Counted from the stretch's first letter, positions 20,402-31,027 are shown. The stretch is DNA of 64,000 bases from Rhynchopus sp. YZ270_cl-10 (GCA_964035575.1 OZ037887.1:744001-808000); one strand, 5' to 3'. Made by a program: numbers and translations. The notes: generated by a model not told the origin, from the sequence alone.

Positions 20402-20857
20402 ATGAAGCACCGTATGAAAAGCAAGAATACGTCTCGCCTTTCAAAAAGCAAGATTGATCTGAGGGAATAAGCACGATCTGCTCTTGCTTGCATACTATGC
20501 TAAGGTAGCCAAGCACGAGAGGCTTAGGTTCATCTCATAAAAATTTCTTTCTTTTTACTGAACTGAAGATGTTGTGCATAGAAGCATATTCTTTCTTGTC
20601 TCAGACCCCGAAAAAAAACGCCCCTTTTTTCGAGCAGAACCTGATTCTGGACATCAGTTTGTCGATACTACGAACAAAACAAAATACAGCAATATTTTTT
20701 TTCATTAATTCTCCCCTTGCTCCTTTTTCTTCTTTAGCACGTTGCCGACGTTATGTGAGCAACAACCAAGGCTGTCCAAGCCGTTAAGATTTCCCCCAGG
20801 CCTCCCCGGGTGGTACTGATATTATCCTTCCTTTCTCGTGCAGGTTCTCCCACCTTT
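20402..20857. other. Spacer upstream of the first MAPEG gene
   Basis: No gene. It carries a stem-loop module at 20502-20550. Confidence 0.5.
20502..20550 (+). repeat. Stem-loop module, CCAAGC variant
   Basis: AAGGTAGCCAAGC, loop ACGAGAG, GCTTAGGTTCATCTCA. One stem pair becomes C-A or shifts, while loop and tail are kept. Confidence 0.5.
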
Positions 20858-20869
20858 CTTTCACCTACA
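20853..20869 (+). promoter_or_regulatory. Conserved acceptor before MAPEG gene 1
   Basis: A pyrimidine tract ending CACCTACAG is followed by AACGGCACAAAAAAG and the ATG. The paralogue at 27592 has TTTCACAG followed by AACGACACACAAAAAAG in the same place. Conservation supports a real 3' splice site used by cis- or trans-splicing. Confidence 0.55.
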
Positions 20870-20893
20870 GAACGGCACAAAAAAGCCTCAAAT

Positions 20894-21379
20894 ATGTCCC
20901 TCCAGCTTGACATGGACACAGTGAAGACCGGTCTGTGGTGCACCGCTGCGCTTGCACTGAACCAGCTGTGCATCCAGATGATGCAGGGGGGGAGTAAGTT
21001 CCCTGCTGGACAGGCGTCTCCTGAGGACAGCTTCCACCCCTTGGCGAAGGAGCAGAAGAAGAAGCACGGTGTGGAGCAGACCATGTTGGCTACACAGATA
21101 AAGGGCGGTGTGCCGGATGCCCGCCTCCACCTCGAGCGTTGGTCGCGCATCGGTGACAACGCACTGCAGAACGTGCCCATGGGCCTCATCGTCGCCTGGT
21201 CCTCCATGCTCACTGCAAGCACAAACCCAAAGTTCTCCTACTTCTTCCTCACCTTCGCCATCAGCAGGTGGCTGCACACCATCACATACGCAATGAAGCT
21301 GCAGCCGTGGCGTGCCATTGCATGGCTTGGAGGATGGGTTGGGCTCATCGGGATGGCCACTCTTGGGCTCCTTGCTTGA
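20894..21379 (+). CDS. MAPEG-family membrane protein, copy 1
   Basis: The 161-residue product belongs to the MAPEG family (microsomal glutathione transferases and prostaglandin E synthase-like enzymes), small four-helix membrane proteins of the ER. The first helix is at about 10-30 (GLWCTAALALNQLCIQMM). A polar loop follows, rich in Lys and Gln (about 32-75). Then comes RIGDNALQNVPMGLIVAWSS, which matches the family block in which R, N and E/Q residues contact glutathione, and FAISRWLHTITYAMKLQPWR, matching the RxxHTxxY block of the prostaglandin E synthase/MGST1 branch. The last helix is GGWVGLIGMATLGLLA. The normal family Glu in the first block is Gln here. I start at MSLQL because the second copy begins identically. 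Length is typical (150-160). Substrate is unknown. Confidence 0.88.
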   Translation: MSLQLDMDTVKTGLWCTAALALNQLCIQMMQGGSKFPAGQASPEDSFHPLAKEQKKKHGVEQTMLATQIKGGVPDARLHLERWSRIGDNALQNVPMGLIVAWSSMLTASTNPKFSYFFLTFAISRWLHTITYAMKLQPWRAIAWLGGWVGLIGMATLGLLA

Positions 21380-21941
21380 AAACAACATAGCTCCTATCCT
21401 TTTTTGCTAAAAATCCTCTGTCCTGCTCTGTCCACGATGGGGCAAGCAGCTGTGTTTCATCATCACAGCTTCTTTAGTTACGATTCGCCAAAGAGTGATT
21501 TTTTCCTCCTTCAAATGGCTGCATTTCCCTCAGGCATGGGATGTGCCCATTCCACTAGCCGTAGGGTAAATCTGCCACAGCATCTTACCATAGCATTAGC
21601 TCGTTTTATATTACCCAGCCCCTCTCAAGAAGCGGCCCCCTTGTTGTTGCGTGCTGCCAGCTGTGATGCGAAAGTACGCAATGTGCATTTCGATGCATAT
21701 CGATACTGCACCCACAGCCAGATCAGTACAATACCCGCTTGGGAGTTACAGTTTTGCAGTTGCAGAGCTCAAAGTAAAAAAAAAAAAACAAAATAGTGGA
21801 GTTCATCCTCGGGTGTCTACACTAATACAACCAAGTTTTTAACAAAAACAAAACAAAAAAACGGGATAATATTGTCACCTCCAATGTATTCCCTTTCCCC
21901 CACAAAAGCACAACACCACCACAAAACAGAGTCACACAAAT
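21380..21941. other. Spacer, no gene
   Basis: No gene supported. It contains a CTACACTAATACAACCAAG module at about 21795-21845 just before the next gene. Confidence 0.5.
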
Positions 21942-22907
21942 ATGGAACTGTCTGTGCAATGTTGGGACAAGGACTTCGTGATCGAGGTGGGTGATGATGA
22001 CACAACAGCAACCCTACGGAAGAAGGTGGCGACAGCAACGGGGTTGTGCGAAGACAGCTTTCATATGGGCTTCGGAGGGAAGTACGAAGGAGAGGACATC
22101 ACAGAACTGAGTGCTGGAGACAAAATTGTCCTTACGAAGACCACGAAATACGAAGCCATAGCAGCACTTCATGCACTGGGTGAGACAGACATCACAGAAA
22201 AAAGGTTGAAGGAGGTGACCGATCCGAAGGTGGCTTCCTTGCTGTTGCAGGCAGAGGTTGTGGCTGGCATTCCAAATGGATTCTTCTTTGAGTCTGCTAC
22301 AGTAACGCGCATTGGTTCCAATTGTGTGTCGATGGATGACGTTCATGACACTTCCCTTCCTGACACCAAACTGGACCTACCAGCATTACCTTTCATCACC
22401 GCGATTCGAGGCTCGTTCCTACCTATGAGCACAACGCTGTCGTGTGTTGATCTCACCGGCCTGCAAGCAGTCACTTCGATTGGGGACGGGTTTCTAACTG
22501 GCTGCGAAGCGTTGTTGACAGTTGACCTTACAGGCCTGACATCGGTCACTTCGATTGGGGACGACTTCATAGCCCACTGCCTAATATTATCGAGAGCCAA
22601 CCTCACAGGCCTGAAAGCAGTCACTTCGATTGGCCACAACTTCCTATCGTACTGCCTGGAGTTGTCGCAGGTTGACCTCAGCGGCCTGCAAGCAGTCACT
22701 TCGATCGGGGATGGGTTCTTAGCTAACAGCTTTGCGTTGTCGACAGTAGACCTCACCGGCATGAAATCGGTCGATACGATCGGGAACATGTTCCTCTCGA
22801 ACTGCCCAGAGTTAATGTTAGTCGACCTAAGAGGCATGAAAGCCACGTCAGTAGGACGTGCGTTGTCGGGATATAACCAGTCTCTTGGATTGGAAGTGAG
22901 CTGGTAG
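21942..22907 (+). CDS. UBL-like/leucine-rich repeat protein 1
   Basis: The 321-residue product starts with a ubiquitin-like module at about 1-66: a first hairpin (MELSVQCWDKDFVIEVGDDD), a helix (TATLRKKVATATGL) and an ending LSAGDKIVLTK. A linker with an ITEKRLKEVTDPKVASLLLQ helix follows. Residues about 165-305 are BspA/LRR_5-like leucine-rich repeats of about 24 residues with the pattern LSxVDLTGLxAVTSIGDGFL. No signal peptide is present, so the protein should be cytosolic or nuclear. The same head and linker occur in the protein at 25237. Ubiquitin's C-terminal Gly-Gly is absent, so the module is a binding or scaffold domain, not a conjugated modifier. A role in protein-protein recognition is inferred only. 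Confidence 0.85.
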   Translation: MELSVQCWDKDFVIEVGDDDTTATLRKKVATATGLCEDSFHMGFGGKYEGEDITELSAGDKIVLTKTTKYEAIAALHALGETDITEKRLKEVTDPKVASLLLQAEVVAGIPNGFFFESATVTRIGSNCVSMDDVHDTSLPDTKLDLPALPFITAIRGSFLPMSTTLSCVDLTGLQAVTSIGDGFLTGCEALLTVDLTGLTSVTSIGDDFIAHCLILSRANLTGLKAVTSIGHNFLSYCLELSQVDLSGLQAVTSIGDGFLANSFALSTVDLTGMKSVDTIGNMFLSNCPELMLVDLRGMKATSVGRALSGYNQSLGLEVSW

Positions 22908-23441
22908 GTCCTATCAGGGCTAGTTCTAAATATGGGGTCAGGGGTCCAAAATCCAACCAAGTTTTCAAAATAGAAAAAAAGGATTCTGACACCTGCAAAG
23001 CGTGCTCCTTCTATTTGCTGCTCTTTTAAGGATCCTGTGAAGAAAAAATTGTGGCTGCTATCTAGTGATAGTAGTCAGAATCGAACAAAAATATGTTACG
23101 CTGTGCTGCAAAAGAATCCCCACAAAAAAACCCATGTCTTATTCATTACAACGTACCTCCCCGCCCCAACCCCCCTTTTTTTCTGAAATTCATTATCACT
23201 GAACTCGTTGACACCACGTGGTCTTTCACTGTTGTGGTAGCTTGCACGAAGAGGTGGGGTGCTTTCGTGCATTTGTCTGGCACCTCAGCTTGTCTGTGGT
23301 TGCAGCACATCACTTTCACAGCACGAGAGCACCTTTGGCGTTCTTCCCTGCGTGGGGTGCGTGGAGGCTGTGCGGTTTTCTTGTGCAGAACGGGCAGGTA
23401 ACGGTGCGTGAGAGGGGCAGATACTTTTCAATTATTTAGGG
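22908..23441. other. Spacer, no gene
   Basis: Degenerate CAACCAAGTTTTCAAAAT module near 22956; nothing else recognised. Confidence 0.45.
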
Positions 23442-24988
23442 TACCGGCCGCGTACATATTACGTCGCGTATTTATTACGGGGGGTACTTATTACGTCGCG
23501 TACTAATTAAGTCGCTTTTTGGGGGCCCGTGGGCGCCTAAAAAGCGACGTAATTAGTACACACCGTAAGGTGAAAAAAAAAGTGGGGGTAATCACAGGGA
23601 AGTTCCTAAGTGGGACCGAGAACATGAAATTCTGGATTTTAGTTTTTTTTTCCTTTTTTTTTTTCCTTTTTTCCTTAGGGGTCTTTCTTGTGGTTTCTGG
23701 TGGGTTTCACTGTAGGTGACACACCACCAGTGTGGTGAAATGGTCGAAACTCTCAAAAACAAGAGTTTTCAGGCGTCAAGAAAAAAAAAATTGACACCAA
23801 AATCCTGCACCATCCAGGGCTGTATCCCCAATTTTTTTTGCCTGCGGCGCCATTTTTCATTTTTTGCTCTGCAAAAAAAGGTTTGTTGGAAGCTAGATTT
23901 TTACACTGTACCCAAAAATTTTTGCCTGCGGCGCCATTTATATTATTTTTTTGCTCCGCAAAAAGAGAAGTGCAAACGCCTCACCGTTCATCGGCGGAAG
24001 CACGGGTTCCACGGGTTATCGAACCCCAGAGAGCACTTCATTGGCATGCACACGGTTACCACGAGGGAGCGTATATGCAGGTACAAAATCACTGCCCCAT
24101 CCAAATAATATTCCCAACGTCTTTGGGGATCCCCTTGCATTTTGCAGCCAAAATGCAACTAGACCAAGCTGCAAAAAGTTCCGCGCGCGTGTAGCGCGCC
24201 CGGGTTTGGGACCCCTTTTTGAATTTCGAGGGGCGATTAAAGTGGGCCCAGAATCACAGTTCTGATACTCATTTAGCATTGTGAGCAACTCACTAGTGGT
24301 CGTAACCAAAATTTGTATCAATCAAGAATTTGTCCATTTTCTCGAAATGACCCCACTACAGTGAGGGTAGAGCTCGGAAAGCCCGAAAAAGGGCAAAAAA
24401 ACCCACCCAAAAAAAGGAAAAAAACGGGAACATAAATCCAGAATTTTGCTGTTTTTTCCGAGAACAAGGGGCAACCCTGGGTAATCATGTTGGAACACAG
24501 CTGGGGTGGGCACATCACTTGGGGGATACCACCAAACCCACACAATCCCGAGGGCCATCGCAGATCGTGTGAACGAGGAGGAGAACAAACCCAACACGCG
24601 GCGCGTGTACACGGCACAGGTAAGGTGGAAGAAATCGGTGAGAACTCTGCCACAGTGCGTCTAGTACCTCCGTATGCGCAAGAGGAGTGGGAAGTGTCAA
24701 TGGAGTTCCTCTAATCCGCAATCTGAGCTATTCATTCATATTTCAACAAATATTAAAAAACGTTTGCATGCTGCAATCTCTGCCCAATGTAACCTTGTAA
24801 ATTTCCGAGGGCCAACACACAACACCAAGAGAAATTCCAGACACCCTTCCCACTCACCTTGTACGTAGATTTTGTTTTTCTTCAAAAGATTAATTACGCC
24901 GCACACTTATTACGTCGCGTACTAATTAAGTCGGCATTTGCCCTAACCGACTTAATTAGTACGCGACGTAATATGTACGCGGCCGGTA
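23442..24988. mobile_element. TA-flanked transposon with CCGGCCGCG ends
   Basis: The element spans 23444-24986 (1543 bp). The 27-bp terminal repeats are perfect and begin CCGGCCGCGTACATATTACG, with TA at 23442-23443 and 24987-24988. The motif TTACGTCGCGTA with CTAATTAAGTCG is repeated several times, in both orientations, inside each end. Two copies of GCCTGCGGCGCCATTT lie near 23840 and 23925. The shared core is at 24326-24390. Coding-like sequence at about 24500-24715 has no recognisable product. No transposase was seen. Confidence 0.9.
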
Positions 24989-25236
24989 AGCCCGAAATTC
25001 CCAATACAATTAAACGATTCCTATGCACTGTATGCCTAGTGGCTACACGCTGCGCAGCACACTGAGTAGCATGCGTTTGTATGTAACTCTGCATGGCACA
25101 CTGTCTGCTGTTGGCACAATGTGCCCCTTCTTTTCACAGTTTATTGTTAGCAAGGTTCTTGAAAAGGACTGCAGGCTTGTTGTCCTCCACACCCCACCAC
25201 ACACAGAGAGATTAGAACACAAACCACAACAAAGAC

Positions 25237-26442
25237 ATGGACCTGAACATCAAGGGTTTCGACACGAATCAGCACACAGTCGAGGTGGGTGTAGATGACA
25301 CAGTGGAGGGCTTGCGGCGGAAGGTGGCGTCTGCAATGGGGTTGCCTGAAGACGGCTTTTGCATGAGTTTCGGAGGCGAAGCGATGGGAGCAGGAGCGGA
25401 CATGACGCAGCTGAGTGCTGGTGACACAATCATCCTCACGAAGACGCAGAAGCAACAAGCCATTGCAGAGCTTCATGCGTTGGGTGTGACCGACGTGACA
25501 GCCAAGAAGTTGAAGAGTGTGGAGGATCCTGAGGTGGCGTGTTTGCTTCTGGAGGCGGAGGTTGCGACTGTCATTCCGAAAGAGTTCTTGTCAGGCACTT
25601 CGTTGACGAGACTTGATCTCAGTGCTGAGTCCATTGTGACTCACGTTGGATACCACTTCCTGGCACACTGCAACTCGTTGACAAGTGTCAACCTCTCTGG
25701 GTTGAGCAATGTGACGCAGGTTGATGGGGGCTTCTTTTGGAACTGCAGCAGCTTATCGACCCTGGATTTGTCACCACTCAGCAAGGTGACGTCGATTTAT
25801 TACAACTTTCTTGCCGGCTGCACGAGCTTAATCAACATCGATTTATCTCCACTCAACAACGTGACGCAAGTTGGTGCGGGCTTCCTTACGGGCTGCAGCA
25901 ACTTAACGACCCTGGATTTGTCACCACTCAGCAAGGTGACGTCGATTGATGACAGCTTTCTTTACAGCTGCACGAGCTTAACCAACATCGATTTATCTCC
26001 ACTCAGTAACGTGACGCAAGTTGGTACGAGCTTCCTTGCGAACTGCAGCAGCTTATCGACCCTGGATTTGTCACCACTCAGCAAGGTGACGTCGATTAAT
26101 AACAACTTTCTTGCCGGCTGCACGAGCTTAATCAACATCGATTTATCTCCACTCAACAACGTGACGCAAGTTGGTGCGGGCTTCCTTGCGAACTGCAGCT
26201 TAACGACCCTGGATTTGTCACCACTCAGCAAGGTGACGCAGATTACTGTGCTCTTTGGAAGTACGAATTTTGCTGTGAACTGCACTTCGTTGACGAGCAT
26301 TTACCTTTCCGGCTGCAGCAGTGTTGTGTCCAATGAAGTGAGGAACGGCAAGCTGAGTAAGCTTGTGGTTGAAGCACGTCCGAAACGAAGCAGAGACGAA
26401 TCCCCCGAGCAAAGCCAGAAGCGACGGAGACACGCACAATGA
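25237..26442 (+). CDS. UBL-like/leucine-rich repeat protein 2
   Basis: The 401-residue product shares its head with the protein at 21942: a ubiquitin-like module (residues about 1-70, ending LSAGDTIILTK) and the helix linker (ALGVTDVTAKKLKSVEDPEV). About ten leucine-rich repeats of 24 residues follow (about 118-365), alternating LSTLDLSPLSKVTSI and LINIDLSPLNNVTQVG types, so the real unit is 48 residues. The C-terminus is basic (RPKRSRDE and QKRRRH) and reads as a possible nuclear localisation signal. No signal peptide or membrane segment is present. DNA units of 144 bp are nearly identical within the gene, a sign of recent expansion or homogenisation. It is likely a recognition or scaffold protein; the partner is unknown. 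Confidence 0.87.
   Translation: MDLNIKGFDTNQHTVEVGVDDTVEGLRRKVASAMGLPEDGFCMSFGGEAMGAGADMTQLSAGDTIILTKTQKQQAIAELHALGVTDVTAKKLKSVEDPEVACLLLEAEVATVIPKEFLSGTSLTRLDLSAESIVTHVGYHFLAHCNSLTSVNLSGLSNVTQVDGGFFWNCSSLSTLDLSPLSKVTSIYYNFLAGCTSLINIDLSPLNNVTQVGAGFLTGCSNLTTLDLSPLSKVTSIDDSFLYSCTSLTNIDLSPLSNVTQVGTSFLANCSSLSTLDLSPLSKVTSINNNFLAGCTSLINIDLSPLNNVTQVGAGFLANCSLTTLDLSPLSKVTQITVLFGSTNFAVNCTSLTSIYLSGCSSVVSNEVRNGKLSKLVVEARPKRSRDESPEQSQKRRRHAQ
25747..26220 (+). repeat. 144-bp tandem units inside the LRR gene
   Basis: Units begin CTGGATTTGTCACCACTCAG at about 25761, 25912, 26062 and 26209. The stretch starting CTTGCCGGCTGCACGAGCTT occurs twice about 300 bp apart with almost no differences. This suggests a recent two-unit duplication or gene conversion. 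Confidence 0.8.
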
Positions 26443-26811
26443 CGACGTGGTGTGTTGGTGGGAGGGCAGCACCTCCCCGAGGTGGAGGGTCTCTGGCAGT
26501 ATGTCTGCTTGTGCTGGTTCGGAGAAGAAGAGGGGCACAGTCTTGCTCACCGTGGCACAGACTACTACTTGGTGCGAGAGGAGAGCTGTGCTGAGCAAGA
26601 TGTTCCACACATTGTGTTATGTTACGCTGTTTCCCCATTGTGAAGCTTTCTTTTCACTCCTCTGTCTTTTAGGCTTTACCCATTTTAATGATGTTTTCTC
26701 ACTCAATGAGTCTATTTCTATGTTTCGGGGACATGACACTTGTGACATATCGTAGAAACTCTTTTAGTATACGCGAAGACGATTCTCGTGCTCCTTATTC
26801 TCCCCACACTA
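26443..26811. other. 3' flank, no gene
   Basis: Moderately GC-rich in its first half, with no frame I can support. Confidence 0.4.
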
Positions 26812-27145
26812 TACCGTAAAAATATTTATTCTGGGCTGTAACTATTCTGAGACAGAAGTATACTGGACCGGAACAAAACTGGAACACTTGGGGTTTTTGG
26901 GGGTGTCCCAGTTTTGTTCCGGCCCAGAACAGTTCTGTTGGGGTAGAATTTTTATCCCCATTCCCACCCCACCCAGGTGCATAGTGCATCTTTGGGCAAA
27001 AAAAATTCGTCGCACTCCTCGTTTTTTTTGACAAGGCACGGATACCCCCCCAAAACAATGCTGGTACGGAACAAAACTGGAACAATCGACGATTTTTTGG
27101 GGTGTTCCAGTTTTGTTCCGGCCCAGAATAAATATTTTTACGGTA
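26812..27145. mobile_element. TA-flanked MITE, CCGTAAAAATATT ends
   Basis: The element spans 26814-27143 (330 bp) with perfect 23-bp inverted ends beginning CCGTAAAAATATTTATTCTG, and TA on each side. Inside, GGAACAAAACTGGAACA and its complement recur twice, making two nested hairpins. It is non-coding. Confidence 0.92.
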
Positions 27146-27573
27146 TCAATACAACAGGTAACGTTGTTTTGTTTTGCTTTGTTTTGAAAATGAAACAAAA
27201 CAAAACAACCACCTAACTTTTTAGCTTTTAATATGGGGGCAAGCCCCCTTGTCGTCAGCCCAGAGTCAGGAGGCTCTGCCACACCTTGGGGGGAGGTGCG
27301 GGTTGTGCCCTCAAGAGGAGGCCTCAAAAGGGAAACTGTCCCCCCTGCCTCGTCGCAGTGTGGAACCCCGCAAAGTAGCACAGCAACAAAACTAAGTAAG
27401 AGACAGTATGGCTACCAATAACTACCGCGTAGTCAGGGTTTCCGCCAAGGGGGACCGGGGGTCCTCCCCAATATTTTTTCCAGAAAAATCCAAAACAAAG
27501 CAAGAGACAACCGCAACATTTTTTATATACTACCCGCTCCCCCACTTCTCTTTTCACCTTTCACAGAACGACA
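27146..27573. other. Spacer and leader of MAPEG gene 2
   Basis: It contains a GTTTTGTTTTGC hairpin near 27165-27208 and a CTGCCACACCTTGGGGGGAG stretch near 27277 that recurs in altered form near 32417. A pyrimidine tract with TTTCACAG leads to the next ATG, matching the acceptor of the first MAPEG copy. Confidence 0.45.
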
Positions 27574-27591
27574 CACAAAAAAGACTTAAAT

Positions 27592-28080
27592 ATGTCCCTC
27601 CAGCTTGACATGGACACAGTGAAGACCGGTCTGTGGTGCACCGCTGCGCTTGCACTGAACCAGCTTTACATCCAGATGATGCAGGGGAAGAGCAAGTTCC
27701 CTGCTGGACAGAGGCCTCCGGAGGACGAGATGCTGTCGATGGCCAAGGCGCAGAAGAAGAAGCACGGTGTGGAGCAGACCATGATTGGCTCGACGCCCAA
27801 GAACGACAAGGAGAAGGAAATCGAGATGAACGTCGTGCGCTGGACACGCATCGGTGACAACGCACTGCAGAACGTTCCCATGGGCCTCATCGTCGCCTGG
27901 TCCTCCATGCTCACCGCAAGCACAAACCCAAAGTTCTCCTACTTCTTCCTCACCTTCGCCATCAGCAGGTGGCTGCACACCATCACATACGCAATGAAGC
28001 TTCAGCCGTGGCGTGCCATTGCATGGCTTGGAGGATGGGTTGGGCTCATCGGGATGGCCACTCTTGGGCTTCTTGCTTGA
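27592..28080 (+). CDS. MAPEG-family membrane protein, copy 2
   Basis: The 162-residue product is a paralogue of the protein at 20894-21379, with the same family blocks: a first helix, RIGDNALQNVPMGLIVAWSS and SRWLHTITYAMKLQPWR. The first 40 and last 85 residues are almost unchanged between copies, and in the last 240 bp I count only about four nucleotide differences. The middle loop differs strongly (KAQKKKHGVEQTMIGSTPKN then DKEKEIEMNVVRW, against a different sequence in copy 1). The pattern suggests recent duplication or conversion at both ends with a replaced or diversifying cytosolic loop. As in copy 1, the acceptor-like TTTCACAG/AACGAC lies about 20-30 nt upstream of the ATG. Probable ER membrane enzyme; substrate unknown. 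Confidence 0.88.
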   Translation: MSLQLDMDTVKTGLWCTAALALNQLYIQMMQGKSKFPAGQRPPEDEMLSMAKAQKKKHGVEQTMIGSTPKNDKEKEIEMNVVRWTRIGDNALQNVPMGLIVAWSSMLTASTNPKFSYFFLTFAISRWLHTITYAMKLQPWRAIAWLGGWVGLIGMATLGLLA

Positions 28081-28967
28081 AAACAGCGTTTTTTCTGATG
28101 CAAACGGATTTTCTTACGATGTTTTTCCCCTTTGTGGAAAGGTAGAAAAGTGGCTCTTTTTTTGTCATGACCCCTGGAACGCAAGTAGTGCTTGTTGACG
28201 GAAATGGGATTGTATTTCTTTTGTTAAAATTTACGCATTTTTTTTTTGCCTATTTTTTGTATTTAGCTGTTAATATGGACACGCAGCTATTTTGGTTTTC
28301 GCTCTCTCTCTCTCAAATACAAAAATGGTCGCGATAGGTTAAAACAAAATACAGTTCCCACGCATTGTCCGCACTGTCTGTGAGGTGTTTTGATAAAAGA
28401 ATGTGCCAGGTTTTTATTTATTTATTTTTTTTTTTTTTGAAAGACTACGGTAGAGTACTCTCTACCAATCTATAACGCTGTGGCGAGGAAAACAAACTCC
28501 CGACAAAAGGAGGGGGTGGGCCGCAATAGAGGGAACGTCAAATGACACTCTTTCTCATCAAAAAAAATGGTGATTAAGCTGAGATTCATCTGGCGTTTTC
28601 TATTTTCTTCTTCTTTTTCCCCCTTGACCACACCTCCCCACAACCCCCTCAACCAGCAACAAAAAAACTTAGTTATAGTGGAGTACACTCTAGGGTGGCA
28701 ACACTAATACAACCAAGATTTCAAAAAAAAAGCAAGAACAAAAACAAAAAAAGTGAAAACAGACAAACATCCCTCTTGATAGGACGACTTGCCGAGAAAA
28801 AAAAAAATATTTCTTGAGAATGAACACCCCCACAACGACAAAAAAGAAACTCTCAATTTTTTTTTTTCCCTCCGAAACCTCCTCCTCCTCCTCCCCCATC
28901 CACCCCTCCCATCCCTCCTATTCACAAAAAAACCAGACGAAACAAAGTCCCCACACAACACCGCATA
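28081..28967. other. Spacer, no gene
   Basis: AT- and pyrimidine-rich. It carries the GGAGTACACTCTAGGGTGGC / ACTAATACAACCAAG module at about 28678-28725. Confidence 0.5.
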
Positions 28968-31027
28968 ATGCTCTCTGAGGGGAGCCCATCCACAACGATG
29001 GAGCTTTCCGCTGGGCAGATCGGGTTTTTTATGGGGTATGCAGCTGTGGTGTTGCTGTATATTTACACGGAGATTATGTGCAGACGGACTGCGAAGAAAG
29101 AGTCTTCCTCGGGTGCAGAAGAATCCCCACGCGATATAGAAGAGCCTGCAGCGAAGGCAAAACTTGAAACCATCCCAGCACCACGCCCTTCCTTCACAGC
29201 AGCGCTTTTTACCTTGAAAAACCCGATTGTTGAGATGGCCTGCCTCAACGATGTGACCCTCATTGAAAACAAAGACACTCTGAGGGATTGCGCAGAATTT
29301 GGCGCGCACCTTCTGTTTTACTTTTTTTGCGACCGTTTGAAATACCTTCCCGACCCTTCTAAGAAGGAGTATTCCCGGGATTTTTTTTGGTTTGTTTACG
29401 GCATTTTGATTGTATACAACTTGGTGCACCATATCAAGCAAACCGCCACTTCTGACTACCTCAACCGCGACCAAACCGAGGAATGGAAAGGCTGGATGCA
29501 GGTTCTCTTTTTGATGTACCACTTTTTCAATGCCGGGGAGCAGTACAACAGCATTCGGCTGTACATTGCGTGCTATGTGTGGATGACAGGGTTCGGGAAC
29601 TTCTCCTTTTACTATGTACGAAAGGACTTCTCCCCAGCGAGGTTTTGCGGCATGTTGTGGCGCCTGAACTTCTTGGTTTTCTGGGTGTGTGTCGTGATGA
29701 ACAACGACTACATGCTGTACTACATCTGCCCGATGCACACCATCTGGACCGTCGCGGTCTACGCGCTTCTCTTAGTAGGTCATCAGTACAATGAGATCCA
29801 GTATGTCATCGTCGGGAAGTTCGTGCTGGCAGCAGTGGTGGTGTTTCTGTTGTGGTATTCTGAAGATGTCTTTTACACAATGTGGTCGCCGTTGACGTGG
29901 CTGGTGCAGTACAGCGACCCGGCGCCGAAGAACCCTGACAATGTTCCGCATGTTTTGCATGAGTGGTTCTTTAGAAGTGGTTTGGATCGTTATATTTGGA
30001 TTTTTGGGATGGTTTGCGCGAATTTTCATCCAAACACGCAGAAGTTTTTGCAGTGGATTGATAAGCAGCCGACCGCGAGTAGGAATACCATTCGTGGATT
30101 GATTGTGGTGCTGCTGATGGCGGTGGGGTACTGGTGGACGGTGGAGTACTTCTTCCTCCCCAAGCGGCAGTACAACGAGACGCATCCGTACACCGCGCTC
30201 ATCCCGCTCTTCATCTACATCATCCTCCGCAACCTCACGCCCACCCTGCGCGGCTACTACCTGCACTACTTCGCCTTCCTGGGGAAGATCACCCTCGAGA
30301 CGTACATCGGGCAGTTCCACATCTGGCTTCACACAGACGTCCCAAATGGACAGCCCAGAACATTGCTGACGTTGGTCCCAGGGTACCCGGTATGCATATG
30401 AGATCTGTTCTTCATCTTGGAGCCTTTCTTTCAATGGTACTATTCGTCATTCAAGTTTTAATTGTGCTTTCTGGGGTTGGCATCGTAGGGTCGGAGGTAG
30501 CATGAAATAACTTCACTTTCGTGCCAAATGTGTTGTGAAGGTGAGGCTTATGTGATGGGGTCACACCACGTAGTTGTATGACCCCCTCACCTAAGCCTCA
30601 CAGTGTGAGTATTTGGCATCCTACTGGTGAGGTTTTGTGCAATGCCACACAACTGACGCGAGATGATAATGATTGTGATCAAGGTGATGGTGCTTGGGTT
30701 TATCTAAAAAAAAATTTTTCTGTTTCTTTTTTCTACACTCACTTCATTGAATGTATACTATCATGTTACCCTCTTTTCCACAGTACCTGAACTTCTTCGT
30801 CGTCACCCCGCTGTATCTCTTCATCTCATACCGTATCTTCCATCTGACTGCACAGATGAAGAATGACATGCTCCCGTCGAAGGTATGCAAAAAAATAAGG
30901 AATGCACCAAAAAAAAAACACGAACACACAGGACAACGTCAGGCTCTACCGTAACCTGGTTCTCGTAGCGGTCACGTGGGCTGTTTTCTATGGAATAGGT
31001 ATTTTTTTTTTGCAATTTTTCTTTTAA
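28968..31027 (+). CDS. Cas1p/RWA-type polysaccharide O-acetyltransferase, three exons
   Basis: Exons: 28968-30389, 30784-30882, 30932-31027; introns of 394 and 49 nt, both starting GTATGC. The joined frame gives about 538 residues. The body is the Cas1p 10-TM acyltransferase domain (as in animal CASD1 and plant RWA): SRDFFWFVYGILIVYNLVHH, DQTEEWKGWMQVLFLMYHFF, then the MTGFGNFSFYY block and a MNNDYMLYYICPMHTIW stretch. Exon 2 supplies a hydrophobic segment (YLNFFVVTPLYLFISYRIFH) that fits the last part of the domain, and exon 3 the final one. There is a single N-terminal helix (about 10-32) but no SGNH/GDSL hydrolase domain, so it is built like RWA and not like CASD1. It should act in the Golgi, O-acetylating glycans with acetyl-CoA. 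Intron 1 contains a foldback repeat. The in-frame ATG 16 codons... MELSAG at codon 11 is an alternative start. Confidence 0.9.
30523..30617. repeat. Foldback repeat inside intron 1
   Basis: GCCAAAT at the left pairs with ATTTGGC at the right, and inside them GGTGAGGCTTATGTGATGGG pairs imperfectly with CCCCCTCACCTAAGCCTCAC. It is a MITE-like hairpin. No target duplication was found. Confidence 0.65.
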
